Positions 1 through 9,684 of a DNA stretch of 9,684 nucleotides are shown here, piece by piece (the first letter of the stretch is position 1; every line of letters starts with the position of its first letter). Source of the DNA: Alphaproteobacteria bacterium (GTDB lineage Bacteria; Pseudomonadota; Alphaproteobacteria; Micavibrionales; UBA1664); NCBI GenBank assembly GCA_030427215.1, contig JAUHXB010000032.1, forward strand, positions 1-9,684. The letters run 5' to 3'. The notes under the pieces were generated by a model that worked only from the letters and a program-made list of their open reading frames with translations, ran no database searches and was not told the origin of the DNA. The translations under genes and the position numbers were made by a program.

Positions 1-874
1 CTTACGCGGTACAAGCGAACTTGGTGCAATGGCTTATAAAGAGGCAAAACGTCAAGGCAAATATATTGTGATGGAGGTTGTGTCTTGCGCCTGGGATGAA
101 TTATGGTATCACGGGTCACTCAAGGCCAAGCTGTACGCTTTTTATCGGTTTTTTAAACAACGGCAATTGGCGCGAACAGCAGACGCGTGTTTTTATGTGA
201 GCCAAAAGTTTTTGCAACATCGATACCCATCCAAAGCACCTCTCATCGCCGCGGTCTCAGATGTTGTTGTGACAAAAGACCAATTTTATAAGCGTAATAA
301 CGCAGCAAAATTACCGATTCAAATTGGAATGATAGGAACATTGAAAAACAAGCTTAAGGGTGTTCATGTTGCGATAGAGGCATGCCGTATTTTAAAATCA
401 AAAGGCATAGATAATTTTCAACTCCGTGTTTTAGGGCCAGGTGAGCAGGGCCCTTGGCAAGACATTATTAATGAAAGCAATTTGCAAGATCAGGTTATTT
501 TGGATGGTATACGCGAAAGCGGTGAGCCGGTTTTACAATGGCTTCGTGATTTAGACCTTTATATACAGCCAAGTTTCCAAGAAGGCCTTCCACGCGCGGT
601 TGTTGAGGCCATGGCGCAATATTTGCCCATTATTGGATCGGATGCGGGCGGTATTCCTGAATTAATCAATGATGAATTCATTTTCAAACGGGGAAACGCA
701 CAAAAATTGGCGCAATTGATTGATCGAATGATTAGTGACCCTGAAAAAATGCTGCATTATGGGCGTATAAATTATCAGACAGCACAAAATTATATTTACG
801 AAGATTTGATCTCAATTCGTGATGAGTTTTGGATGAATGTTAAAATTAAGGCTTTGCAGACTCGGCAAGGGTGA
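1..874 (+). CDS. Glycosyltransferase family 4-type (group 1), 5'-truncated by window edge
   Basis: The reading frame is open from base 2 (LRGTSELGA before the first Met at 29), so the true start lies left of the window and this is the C-terminal part of a longer protein. It should transfer a sugar from a nucleotide-sugar donor during cell-surface polysaccharide or glycolipid synthesis. Counting from Met 29, residues 98-103 (QIGMIG) open the second Rossmann-like GT-B domain. FQEGLPRAVVEAMA at 183-196 is the donor-site E-x7-E motif (E185, E193), followed by SDAGGIPELI (204-213). N-terminal YIVMEVVSCAWDELWYHGS resembles the linker region of GT4 enzymes. Donor and acceptor cannot be read from the sequence. 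It is the only plus-strand gene here and its last 29 bases overlap the 3' end of the convergent ferredoxin gene. The family call is firm; the specific role is unknown. Confidence 0.9.
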   Translation, partial: LRGTSELGAMAYKEAKRQGKYIVMEVVSCAWDELWYHGSLKAKLYAFYRFFKQRQLARTADACFYVSQKFLQHRYPSKAPLIAAVSDVVVTKDQFYKRNNAAKLPIQIGMIGTLKNKLKGVHVAIEACRILKSKGIDNFQLRVLGPGEQGPWQDIINESNLQDQVILDGIRESGEPVLQWLRDLDLYIQPSFQEGLPRAVVEAMAQYLPIIGSDAGGIPELINDEFIFKRGNAQKLAQLIDRMISDPEKMLHYGRINYQTAQNYIYEDLISIRDEFWMNVKIKALQTRQG

Positions 875-1163
875 GTGTTAGACCATCCAATTCTTCACTC
901 ATAATTAATTGACAGGACAGGCGGGAATTATCTTCTCGATCAAATGTCTCATCCAACATGTCATCTTCGTCATCGCGCATGTCGTATAATTTATCTAACC
1001 ACGCATCATCAACATACACATGGCATGTGGCACAGCAACATGATCCACCGCATTCGGCCTTAATGAGCAGGCCGTAATCACGGATAATCTCCATGACTTG
1101 CCATCCTTCAATGGCGTCCAAATCATGTTTTTGTCCATCTTGGTCCGTCACATGTATTTTCAT
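846..1163 (-). CDS. [2Fe-2S] ferredoxin, adrenodoxin/FdVI type
   Basis: A small soluble electron carrier of 105 residues, normal for the family. It should pass electrons from the reductase encoded two genes upstream to iron-sulfur assembly, a cytochrome P450 or another oxygenase; the partner is not visible. Cluster ligands are C38, C44, C47 (C-x5-C-x2-C) and C84 in RLSCQL, and the motif AECGGSC...ATCHVYV with the LDGL tail is typical of alphaproteobacterial FdVI/FdxE-like ferredoxins. An acidic stretch (D61-D78) is the usual reductase-docking surface. The frame stays open upstream to a Met at 1223, but that start would run back over the preceding gene. The Met at 1163 gives the conserved N-terminus MKIHVTD, overlaps the upstream TGA as ATGA, and has a GGAAGG ahead of it. 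Cysteines 42-44 form an unusual CCC run. The 3' end overlaps the convergent glycosyltransferase. Confidence 0.93.
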   Translation of the reverse strand: MKIHVTDQDGQKHDLDAIEGWQVMEIIRDYGLLIKAECGGSCCCATCHVYVDDAWLDKLYDMRDDEDDMLDETFDREDNSRLSCQLIMSEELDGLTLTLAESAKP

Positions 1164-1974
1164 GTGCCTTCCGCCCCTTCCATCATTTGACGGTATCCAA
1201 TGGCAAGTGCTGCCGACCCCCATGCCGCGGCAATAACCGCGCCAAAGGCAAATCCAAAATCAACAATCGCCATTGTTGCGGGAACGCTCGTGGCCTCATC
1301 ATCTGTTCCGCCCAACAACCCCTGTAATGGGACATATAACACAAGCCCAACGGCTAGGGTCGTTATGACCTTTATTAAAAAAACGGGGGCAGATAACCCA
1401 AATGATTTGAATGTTTTAAAAAATGAAACCACATCTATTTCCGCTATTATGAGGATTGGTAATAATGCAAATCGCATCACATAAAAAACACCAAGCATCA
1501 TTAGAATTATTGGTATGATCATGCCTACATTGGCAGGTTCTTGTTCACTTGCGGCTTGTTGAATGGGTTCGAAAATCATCCCCATCACGCCATAAGCCCC
1601 TGCAATTAAATATCCAAAAACAACATAGGCAATCGCCCCGCCAATCAATAAATCTTTTCGCCCCAGGATATTGAGTTGGAAATGGACTGGCGCGTCCTTA
1701 TCCTTTTTCTTTGGCGCATTCAAAATAATAAAAATAATGAGAGAACAGAAAATACCAATGATAAAATCCGCTGGAATTTGTATTAACGCCAATTGAAACG
1801 CCGAGGCGTCCTGCAACCCATCCATACGCGACATCATCAATGTTAAAAATGTTGCAATCGTTGGAATGAGTGTCATTGGCAACAATGTTTTACGATTCAG
1901 CCACAGGCTTAATCCTCCTTTGTGGAGCGCACGCAGGACTTCGAAATATTTAATCGGTGCGGGTGTATTATTCA

Positions 1975-1975
<1 letters not shown>
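1160..1975 (-). CDS. Integral membrane protein of unknown function, about six transmembrane segments
   Basis: I do not recognise this 271-residue protein. Hydrophobic segments lie at about residues 31-49, 69-86, 109-134, 150-180 (possibly two), 196-222 and 232-260. A charged cytoplasmic-looking loop (PKKKDKDAP, 88-96) follows the second and an acidic loop (TDDEATS) precedes the last. The N-terminus has no cleavable signal. There is one cysteine (C77) and there are very few histidines, so it does not look like a haem or iron-sulfur protein itself. The start overlaps the reductase stop as TAATG (one shared base), and its own TGA overlaps the ferredoxin start as ATGA, so it is translated between the two electron-transfer genes. 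That suggests, without proving, that it works with them or anchors something they serve. The general look recalls YciC-like or DUF975-like multi-pass proteins, but I cannot assign a family. Confidence 0.85.
1167..1172 (-). promoter_or_regulatory. Shine-Dalgarno-like site deciding the ferredoxin start
   Basis: On the minus strand GGAAGG lies 3 bases before the ATG at 1163, inside the 3' end of the membrane-protein gene. The spacing is short, but together with the ATGA stop/start overlap it supports 1163 over the longer frame starting at 1223. Confidence 0.45.
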
Positions 1976-5591
<3,616 letters not shown>

Positions 5592-5624
5592 TGTTCTTCA
5601 ATTCTTTATTGTTTATTTCGGGAT

Positions 5625-5651
5625 CTTATAACGAACAGAATTATGAAACAA
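5625..5651 (-). promoter_or_regulatory. Weak candidate promoter before leuS
   Basis: In the 49-base gap and the end of the HemY gene, the minus strand reads CTTGTT (5647-5652) or TTGTTT (5646-5651), then TATAAG (5625-5630), with a 15-16 base spacer. This fits a sigma-70 promoter only loosely. Such AT-rich matches arise by chance, and read-through from the HemY gene is equally possible. I see no hairpin of terminator type in this gap and no recognisable T-box or leucine leader peptide. Confidence 0.22.
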
Positions 5652-6921
5652 GACTATCGATACTGAATTGATTAAGATTTGATGCGTTATGTGCATCTGG
5701 ATAATCCCAAACCACGCTATTGAAATATCCATCCAATGATACGGGCATCCATTTGGGGTTAATGCGCCCTGTTTTTTCACACACCCATGTTTGATCTTGT
5801 TTCAGATTAGCAATATTATCCATCCACCCGCCCATTGGGTCCAATTGATGCATTACGCGCGCACAATCCATCGTTGGATAACCGTCCATCGCGGTTTTGA
5901 TAAATCGGCTGGCTTGATCTTTTTGCCCTAATCTTAAGATGGTCTGCCCCGCATAAAGGGCGCTTGCTGGATTATCAGCATTTAAACGATACAAATTTTC
6001 CGCCCATGACACCATGGCAAGCGGGTTATTCATCACCTTTTTAGGAGCGCACTGAATCCAAAAATCAATCAATTTTGGATGAGGGTTATCAATCCATAAT
6101 TTTTTAATCGCATTCATGGCCTTACGACGTTTATTATTTTCAATCCATTTTCCAATGATCATAAGGCCGATAGGCAGTGAATAAGGATCGTATTTATAGG
6201 CCTTTTCAATATTTCCCTGCGCCATGTAAATAATGGCCTTTTCGTCTTTTATTTCTGTTTTAGTAAGATCACTATATCGAACTAAGCGATCTAATAAGAC
6301 AAGCGCACTATCATAATTTTTATGACGTAATTCCAGATTATAAAGCTGTTCGATTACCCAAGGTTGTTTCGGGTTCTGGTTATAGGCCCGCGTCGCTAAA
6401 ATCCGAGCATAACGAATATCATTTTTATCTAGCGCGGTTTGCAACAACGCCTTTAACCCCAAAACAGATGTTTCAGGTTGATTCATTAACTTTAAAAACG
6501 ATTGATGTGCGGCCTTATCATGACCGTTTAATCGCTGGGTCAACCCGGTTAACAAATCACTTAATCCAAAATCATGCGTTAAAAAACGTGTTGTACGGCC
6601 TGCGTAATATTGCGCCATGCGGGCATCACCAGCGGCAACCGCGGATAAGCCATAGGCTAACGCCTGCATGCCCTTTTTATGATTGGCGATTTCACTGTGC
6701 CCTAATAATTGTTGGGGTGTTCCCAAAATGATGGCTAAAAAACGCCCGATAACAGACAAAATCCATATCATCAAAATTGCAGATAAGATGAAAATACCAA
6801 ATGGCATGGACAGGCTATATCCTGCAAAATCGATGGTAATATGTCCGCCAAGCGATAACAGCCATGTCACCGCAATGACAAACAGCACAGATTTTATCAA
6901 AAACCAAAAGGTAGCAATCAT
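5641..6921 (-). CDS. hemY: HemY-like inner-membrane TPR protein
   Basis: A 426-residue membrane-anchored protein of the HemY family named for its gene's place in hem operons; the molecular role in haem or tetrapyrrole metabolism is unsettled, and it is unrelated to protoporphyrinogen oxidase also called HemY. Two N-terminal membrane helices (about 5-24 and 39-66) flank a short periplasmic loop. A HemY_N-like stretch follows (GTPQQLLGHSEIANHKKGMQAL, about 67-88, broken here for length only), then helical TPR-like repeats from about 90 to 345. The tail carries WVCEKTG (379-385) and WMPVS (391-395), a degenerate version of the rubredoxin-like knuckle seen in related TPR proteins. No start exists upstream of ATG 6921 before an in-frame TGA, and no good Shine-Dalgarno is visible. 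It lies between the HAD hydrolase and leuS, 49 bases from each, without hemC or hemD here. Confidence 0.85.
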   Translation of the reverse strand: MIATFWFLIKSVLFVIAVTWLLSLGGHITIDFAGYSLSMPFGIFILSAILMIWILSVIGRFLAIILGTPQQLLGHSEIANHKKGMQALAYGLSAVAAGDARMAQYYAGRTTRFLTHDFGLSDLLTGLTQRLNGHDKAAHQSFLKLMNQPETSVLGLKALLQTALDKNDIRYARILATRAYNQNPKQPWVIEQLYNLELRHKNYDSALVLLDRLVRYSDLTKTEIKDEKAIIYMAQGNIEKAYKYDPYSLPIGLMIIGKWIENNKRRKAMNAIKKLWIDNPHPKLIDFWIQCAPKKVMNNPLAMVSWAENLYRLNADNPASALYAGQTILRLGQKDQASRFIKTAMDGYPTMDCARVMHQLDPMGGWMDNIANLKQDQTWVCEKTGRINPKWMPVSLDGYFNSVVWDYPDAHNASNLNQFSIDSLVS

Positions 6922-6970
6922 AGATTGATTATATGAAGGCGCCGATCAAACTGCACGATGAAAGGTGAAC

Positions 6971-7672
6971 TTATCCAACGTCTTTTAAGGTCTCGGCCGA
7001 TGATAAGCTGTTCATAAAATGGGTCGCATTGTCAAATCGGTGATGGACATGCGTGGGCAGTTCCCTTGGCTGTGAGGGATGATCAATCAATATGGTTGTA
7101 AGGCCCATTTCATGCGGAATGGTTAAATTCCAATCGCGGTCTTCGGCAAAGGCGGCCTTATGCGCATCCATGCCAATCAAATCAAGGCATGTTTTTGTCG
7201 CGCGGTCGGATTCATGTTTATGTTCATAATCAATATCTTCCAATCCGATCACCGCCTTGGGATCAAAAAAATCGGCGATGCCCATATGGTCCAACATGCG
7301 CAAGGCCCAATCACGCGATGCATGTGTCATTAAGGAATGTTTCATATGAGGGTGCGAAGCAAAGGCGGACGGTAAATCAGGGCAAATCGTTGTTACCGTA
7401 TGGTCCATTTCCGCATGAAACGGGATGTGCAAATCCGTTTTTTGAATATCAAACATATCGGATAAAATTTTAAAGGTCAGGCGATATTTTTCCTGAGACT
7501 CTTCGGATAATCTCAATGCCTCTTCAAATGAAATATCATATCCCATCTTTACAACCGCGCGGGCCATCGATTCCCGCATGGATGTTTTTAATGCGGGAGT
7601 AACAGTATAAAGCGTATCATCCAAATCCCAGATGATGCCTTCAATATGAGAAAGATCTGTCATAGTGTCCAT
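6971..7672 (-). CDS. HAD-superfamily hydrolase, pyrimidine 5'-nucleotidase-like
   Basis: A 233-residue cytoplasmic phosphatase of HAD subfamily IA. Motif I is DLDDTLY at 16-22, with D16 the nucleophile and D18 the acid/base. Motif II is T116 in LMTHAS, motif III probably K160, and motif IV FAEDRDWN at 175-182 with D178. The helical cap lies between about 25 and 100. The IIWDLDDTLY start and the cap type resemble Sdt1/pyrimidine 5'-nucleotidase proteins, so a nucleotide monophosphate is a reasonable substrate guess, but substrates in this superfamily are hard to predict. ATG 7672 shares its first base with the stop of the methyltransferase gene (TAATG), implying coupled translation. An in-frame ATG three codons later (7663) is an alternative start. 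Some proteins of this kind are annotated as phosphoglycolate phosphatase-like, which I consider less likely. Confidence 0.88.
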   Translation of the reverse strand: MDTMTDLSHIEGIIWDLDDTLYTVTPALKTSMRESMARAVVKMGYDISFEEALRLSEESQEKYRLTFKILSDMFDIQKTDLHIPFHAEMDHTVTTICPDLPSAFASHPHMKHSLMTHASRDWALRMLDHMGIADFFDPKAVIGLEDIDYEHKHESDRATKTCLDLIGMDAHKAAFAEDRDWNLTIPHEMGLTTILIDHPSQPRELPTHVHHRFDNATHFMNSLSSAETLKDVG

Positions 7673-8457
7673 TATCGCACAGCCCTGAATATTTTAAATC
7701 CTTTTTCTTGGGCGATCCGCTCAAAGGAAAAGAAACAATCCTTCAAAATATCTTCATAAGGCATGTGGGTATTGGCAACAATCCAACATTCCCCTTTTGG
7801 TTTAAGATGGTGTGCCGCCATTTTGATAAAATCTTGCCCCAAGGTTCTATCTTCACTTTTACTATCGTGGAAGGGAGGGTTCATCACAATGAAATCTAGT
7901 TTTGGTAAATCGGGGATAGGTTTTGTACAATCCCCTTGACGAATAACCGCGCGGTTATCATCGATATTTTTTTGACAGGCCTCAACTGCGCGATCATCAC
8001 AATCAACACAGTAAAGATTTTGAATATTAGGGTTTTTATCCAATATATGCCGCGATAAATATCCGTATCCGCATCCGAAATCGGCGCCTTGCCCTTTTAA
8101 ATCCGGCAAATAATCCAATAATAATTTTGATCCCACATCAATTTTATTCCATCCAAATAATCCAGGCATGGAATAAAAACCAATATCATCAACCATCCGT
8201 AATTTTGTGTGGCTTAACCATTCATCAATAATATCCGGTGTTGTTTCGGTTTTTGTAATGATGATATAGCGTGATTTATTTTTGCTTTCACACGATACAG
8301 AATCAAAATGGCTTTCAATTATTTTTTGAATTGATTTTCCGCCCCAATCATTGGGTTGAATTAAAGTGAATTCATTGCCGATGCGGAGTTTTTCCCATGC
8401 AAGGGCGACAAGGCCATAGGTCTCATGCTTTTGTTTTGTGCCATGGATGGTTTTCAT
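7672..8457 (-). CDS. Class I SAM-dependent methyltransferase, RsmC/RlmG-like small domain
   Basis: A 261-residue methyltransferase probably acting on guanine N2 in ribosomal RNA, by likeness to RsmC/RlmG. The C-terminal half is a 'methyltransferase small' domain. It is introduced by PGLFGWNKIDVGSKLLLDYL (98-117), with SAM motif I DFGCGYGYLS at 126-135, acidic residue D152 after the second strand, D176 in QGDC, and the catalytic NPPF at 193-196. The N-terminal ~90 residues are a shortened, diverged version of the RsmC N-terminal domain, and the total is shorter than E. coli RsmC (about 340). The gene starts 9 bases after the msrB stop and in the same frame, with no good Shine-Dalgarno. Its stop overlaps the HAD gene start. 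The exact rRNA position is not predictable, and a protein or small-molecule target cannot be excluded. Confidence 0.9.
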   Translation of the reverse strand: MKTIHGTKQKHETYGLVALAWEKLRIGNEFTLIQPNDWGGKSIQKIIESHFDSVSCESKNKSRYIIITKTETTPDIIDEWLSHTKLRMVDDIGFYSMPGLFGWNKIDVGSKLLLDYLPDLKGQGADFGCGYGYLSRHILDKNPNIQNLYCVDCDDRAVEACQKNIDDNRAVIRQGDCTKPIPDLPKLDFIVMNPPFHDSKSEDRTLGQDFIKMAAHHLKPKGECWIVANTHMPYEDILKDCFFSFERIAQEKGFKIFRAVR

Positions 8458-8466
8458 GGCTTTATT

Positions 8467-8976
8467 TTAGACGGATTTAAAATTCAAAGCCACACCGTTA
8501 ATGCAATAACGCAGACCAGTAGGTTTGGGGCCATCAGGGAAAACATGCCCTTGATGTCCACCGCAATTGGAACAATGAACTTCGGTCCGTTTCATCCATA
8601 ACGTGTTATCAGCCCGTTCACCAATGGCGGTTCCATCAACGCCGTCAATCGGTTGATAAAAAGATGGCCATCCTGTGCCACTGTCAAATTTGTGGGCTGA
8701 GCTAAATAATTCTTGATCACATCCTGCACAATGATAGGTGCCTTTTTCATAGATTTTATCCAATGGTGATGTTCCTGAGCGTTCCGTCCCGTGCTCTCGC
8801 AAAACATAATATTCTTGATCGGTTAAACGCTCTTTCCACTCTGCGTCACTTAATTGCATTGGAAAGACTTTTTCATCTATTTTTGGCTTTGATCCAAACA
8901 TTGCAAATCCTTTGGTTGGTAGAAATATGGCTGATGAAGCACAGGCCCCCGCCATTAAAAATCCACGTCTTGTCAT
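8467..8976 (-). CDS. msrB: Peptide-methionine (R)-S-oxide reductase with Tat signal peptide
   Basis: Reduces methionine-R-sulfoxide in oxidised proteins. The 169 residues comprise a twin-arginine signal (TRRGFLMAG at 2-10, hydrophobic to about 19, possible cleavage after GFA at 25), then a complete SelR/MsrB domain. Zinc is bound by C83/C86 and C135/C138. GWPSF (102-106) and HQGHVF (141-146) are core motifs, and RYCIN carries the catalytic C158. I see no recycling cysteine in the usual position, apart from C12 in the signal. Export by Tat would place a folded, zinc-loaded enzyme in the periplasm, repairing envelope proteins. C12 is not in a good lipobox (AGAC lacks Leu at -3), so a lipoprotein is unlikely. 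A strong Shine-Dalgarno sits before the ATG. It follows the semialdehyde-dehydrogenase-like gene by 47 bases and may have its own promoter there, though I could not identify one convincingly. Confidence 0.96.
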   Translation of the reverse strand: MTRRGFLMAGACASSAIFLPTKGFAMFGSKPKIDEKVFPMQLSDAEWKERLTDQEYYVLREHGTERSGTSPLDKIYEKGTYHCAGCDQELFSSAHKFDSGTGWPSFYQPIDGVDGTAIGERADNTLWMKRTEVHCSNCGGHQGHVFPDGPKPTGLRYCINGVALNFKSV

Positions 8977-8984
8977 TATAAGTA

Positions 8985-8990
8985 TCTCCT
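8985..8990 (-). promoter_or_regulatory. Shine-Dalgarno of msrB
   Basis: AGGAGA on the minus strand, 8 bases before the ATG at 8976. It is the best ribosome binding site in the window and fixes the start that includes the twin-arginine signal. The rest of the 47-base gap up to 9023 is AT-rich; TATGAT (9007-9012) could be a -10 box but has no convincing -35. Confidence 0.7.
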
Positions 8991-9023
8991 AATAATAAAT
9001 AGGATAATCATAAAGAATGGCAA

Positions 9024-9684
9024 TTATATGTTTGAAATCGCCTGCAATGCCACATATCGGATATTATCCGCAACACACCAAAATGAAATTCCATGATCCA
9101 ATGTTTTGTCATCGCGAACGCGACTGATAAACACTGAATCTTCACCTGCAATCTCAATCGGGGTCACAAATTTCATTTCGCTTTCGCGGTCAATCACCAA
9201 AATATTGTCGCGCTCTGTCCAAATATTGCGGGCAGTTTTGGCATCTATTTCTGCGTTAAATCCAACATTCACACTAAATCCATGGCCCATAAAGACAGGG
9301 ACGGACATACATGTGACGGATGTTGAAACATCATCACCCAATAATATTTTCATTTCATCAGCGGTTTGTTTTTCGGCATGTGTGTGGCCTCCCTCACCGA
9401 AATCTTCAACTTGAGGAATCACATTAAAGGCAATTTGTTTTGCGAAAACATTATTATCCATGCCGTCACTGACAAAAAATTTACGGCATTGGTTGAATAA
9501 TTCATCCATACCATCTTTGCCTTCGCCTGATGCGGCTTCCATCGTTGTGACGCAAATACGTTTGATATCACCGCGCCTCATTAATGGTTTTAAAACAGAT
9601 GATAAAATCAATGATCGCGGCGATGGCATTGCAATTAAATTATCATGCTGTTTGTCATTTAAAAAAGATGCACCAGTGCAATCA
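9024..9684 (-). CDS. Aspartate-semialdehyde dehydrogenase-like protein lacking the catalytic Cys (USG-1-like), 5'-truncated by window edge
   Basis: The frame is open to the right edge, with DCTGASFLNDKQHDNLIA in front of the Met at 9629, so the N-terminal NADP-binding part is missing and about 220 C-terminal residues are visible. The fold is clearly ASADH: LKPL (13-16 from Met 9629), ASGEGKDGMDELFNQ (33-47), AFNVIPQ (67-73), VPVFMGHG (110-117) and the C-terminal ADNIR (187-191). The active-site segment of real enzymes, IANPNCST, here reads IAMPSPRS, so the catalytic cysteine is proline (codon CCG at 9618-9620). The substrate-site glutamine (YQAVSG) is glutamate E31, and the substrate-binding arginine (CVRVPV) is serine S109, while the His of GHS (H116) and a glutamate (E86) remain. 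This resembles USG-1-type paralogues of unknown function more than a working lysine/threonine-pathway enzyme. Loss of ordinary ASADH activity is inference from residues. Confidence 0.85.
   Translation of the reverse strand, partial: DCTGASFLNDKQHDNLIAMPSPRSLILSSVLKPLMRRGDIKRICVTTMEAASGEGKDGMDELFNQCRKFFVSDGMDNNVFAKQIAFNVIPQVEDFGEGGHTHAEKQTADEMKILLGDDVSTSVTCMSVPVFMGHGFSVNVGFNAEIDAKTARNIWTERDNILVIDRESEMKFVTPIEIAGEDSVFISRVRDDKTLDHGISFWCVADNIRYVALQAISNI

Noticed and set aside
871..902. Imperfect inverted repeat TGAGTG...CACTCA near the convergent gene ends
   Set aside because: Only about 6 base pairs with an 18-base loop and no T-run on either strand; not convincing as a terminator.
1164..1223. 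N-terminal 20-residue extension of the ferredoxin starting at 1223
   Set aside because: It lies wholly inside the membrane-protein gene, is unlike ferredoxin N-termini, and the internal ATG at 1163 has a coupled stop/start and a Shine-Dalgarno-like site.
6922..6970. 49-base gap with a 12-codon plus-strand frame (MKAPIKLHDER)
   Set aside because: Too short, no ribosome binding site, and against the direction of all neighbours; chance.
8467..9000. MsrB as a lipoprotein through C12
   Set aside because: The residues before C12 (AGA) lack the Leu at -3 of a lipobox and the twin-arginine pattern with a GFA cleavage site explains the N-terminus better.

Overview
The window looks like chromosomal DNA of a low-to-moderate GC (roughly 40-45 % by eye) Gram-negative alphaproteobacterium. 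The class is inferred, not proven. Supporting signs are a leucyl-tRNA synthetase whose ZN-1 zinc cysteines are all replaced, in the manner I associate with alphaproteobacterial LeuS; an adrenodoxin/FdVI-type [2Fe-2S] ferredoxin; a thioredoxin-reductase-like ferredoxin-NADP reductase; and a HemY-type membrane protein. I saw no insertion sequence, CRISPR array, tRNA, rRNA or phage gene, and coding density is very high.

Layout: one plus-strand gene, the 3' part of a GT4-type glycosyltransferase (1-874), converges on a run of nine minus-strand genes that fills the rest of the window. Read in the direction of transcription (right to left) these are: an aspartate-semialdehyde-dehydrogenase-like protein without the catalytic cysteine (cut by the right edge); msrB with a twin-arginine signal peptide; an RsmC-like small-domain methyltransferase; a HAD-family hydrolase; a HemY-like TPR membrane protein; leuS; a ferredoxin-NADP reductase; a six-segment membrane protein of unknown function; and a [2Fe-2S] ferredoxin. 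No gap between genes exceeds 49 bases, so there is no gene-free stretch of note.

The last four genes are locked together by stop/start overlaps (ATGA, TAATG, ATGA). A ferredoxin, its likely reductase and an unknown membrane protein should therefore be made together behind leuS. The methyltransferase and HAD hydrolase are likewise joined by a TAATG overlap. The other junctions are gaps of 47, 9, 49 and 49 bases.

The two points most worth following are the semialdehyde dehydrogenase homologue with three active-site positions changed, and the reductase-membrane protein-ferredoxin module. Most of the rest is conserved housekeeping content, and I do not see a clearly novel defence or mobile system.
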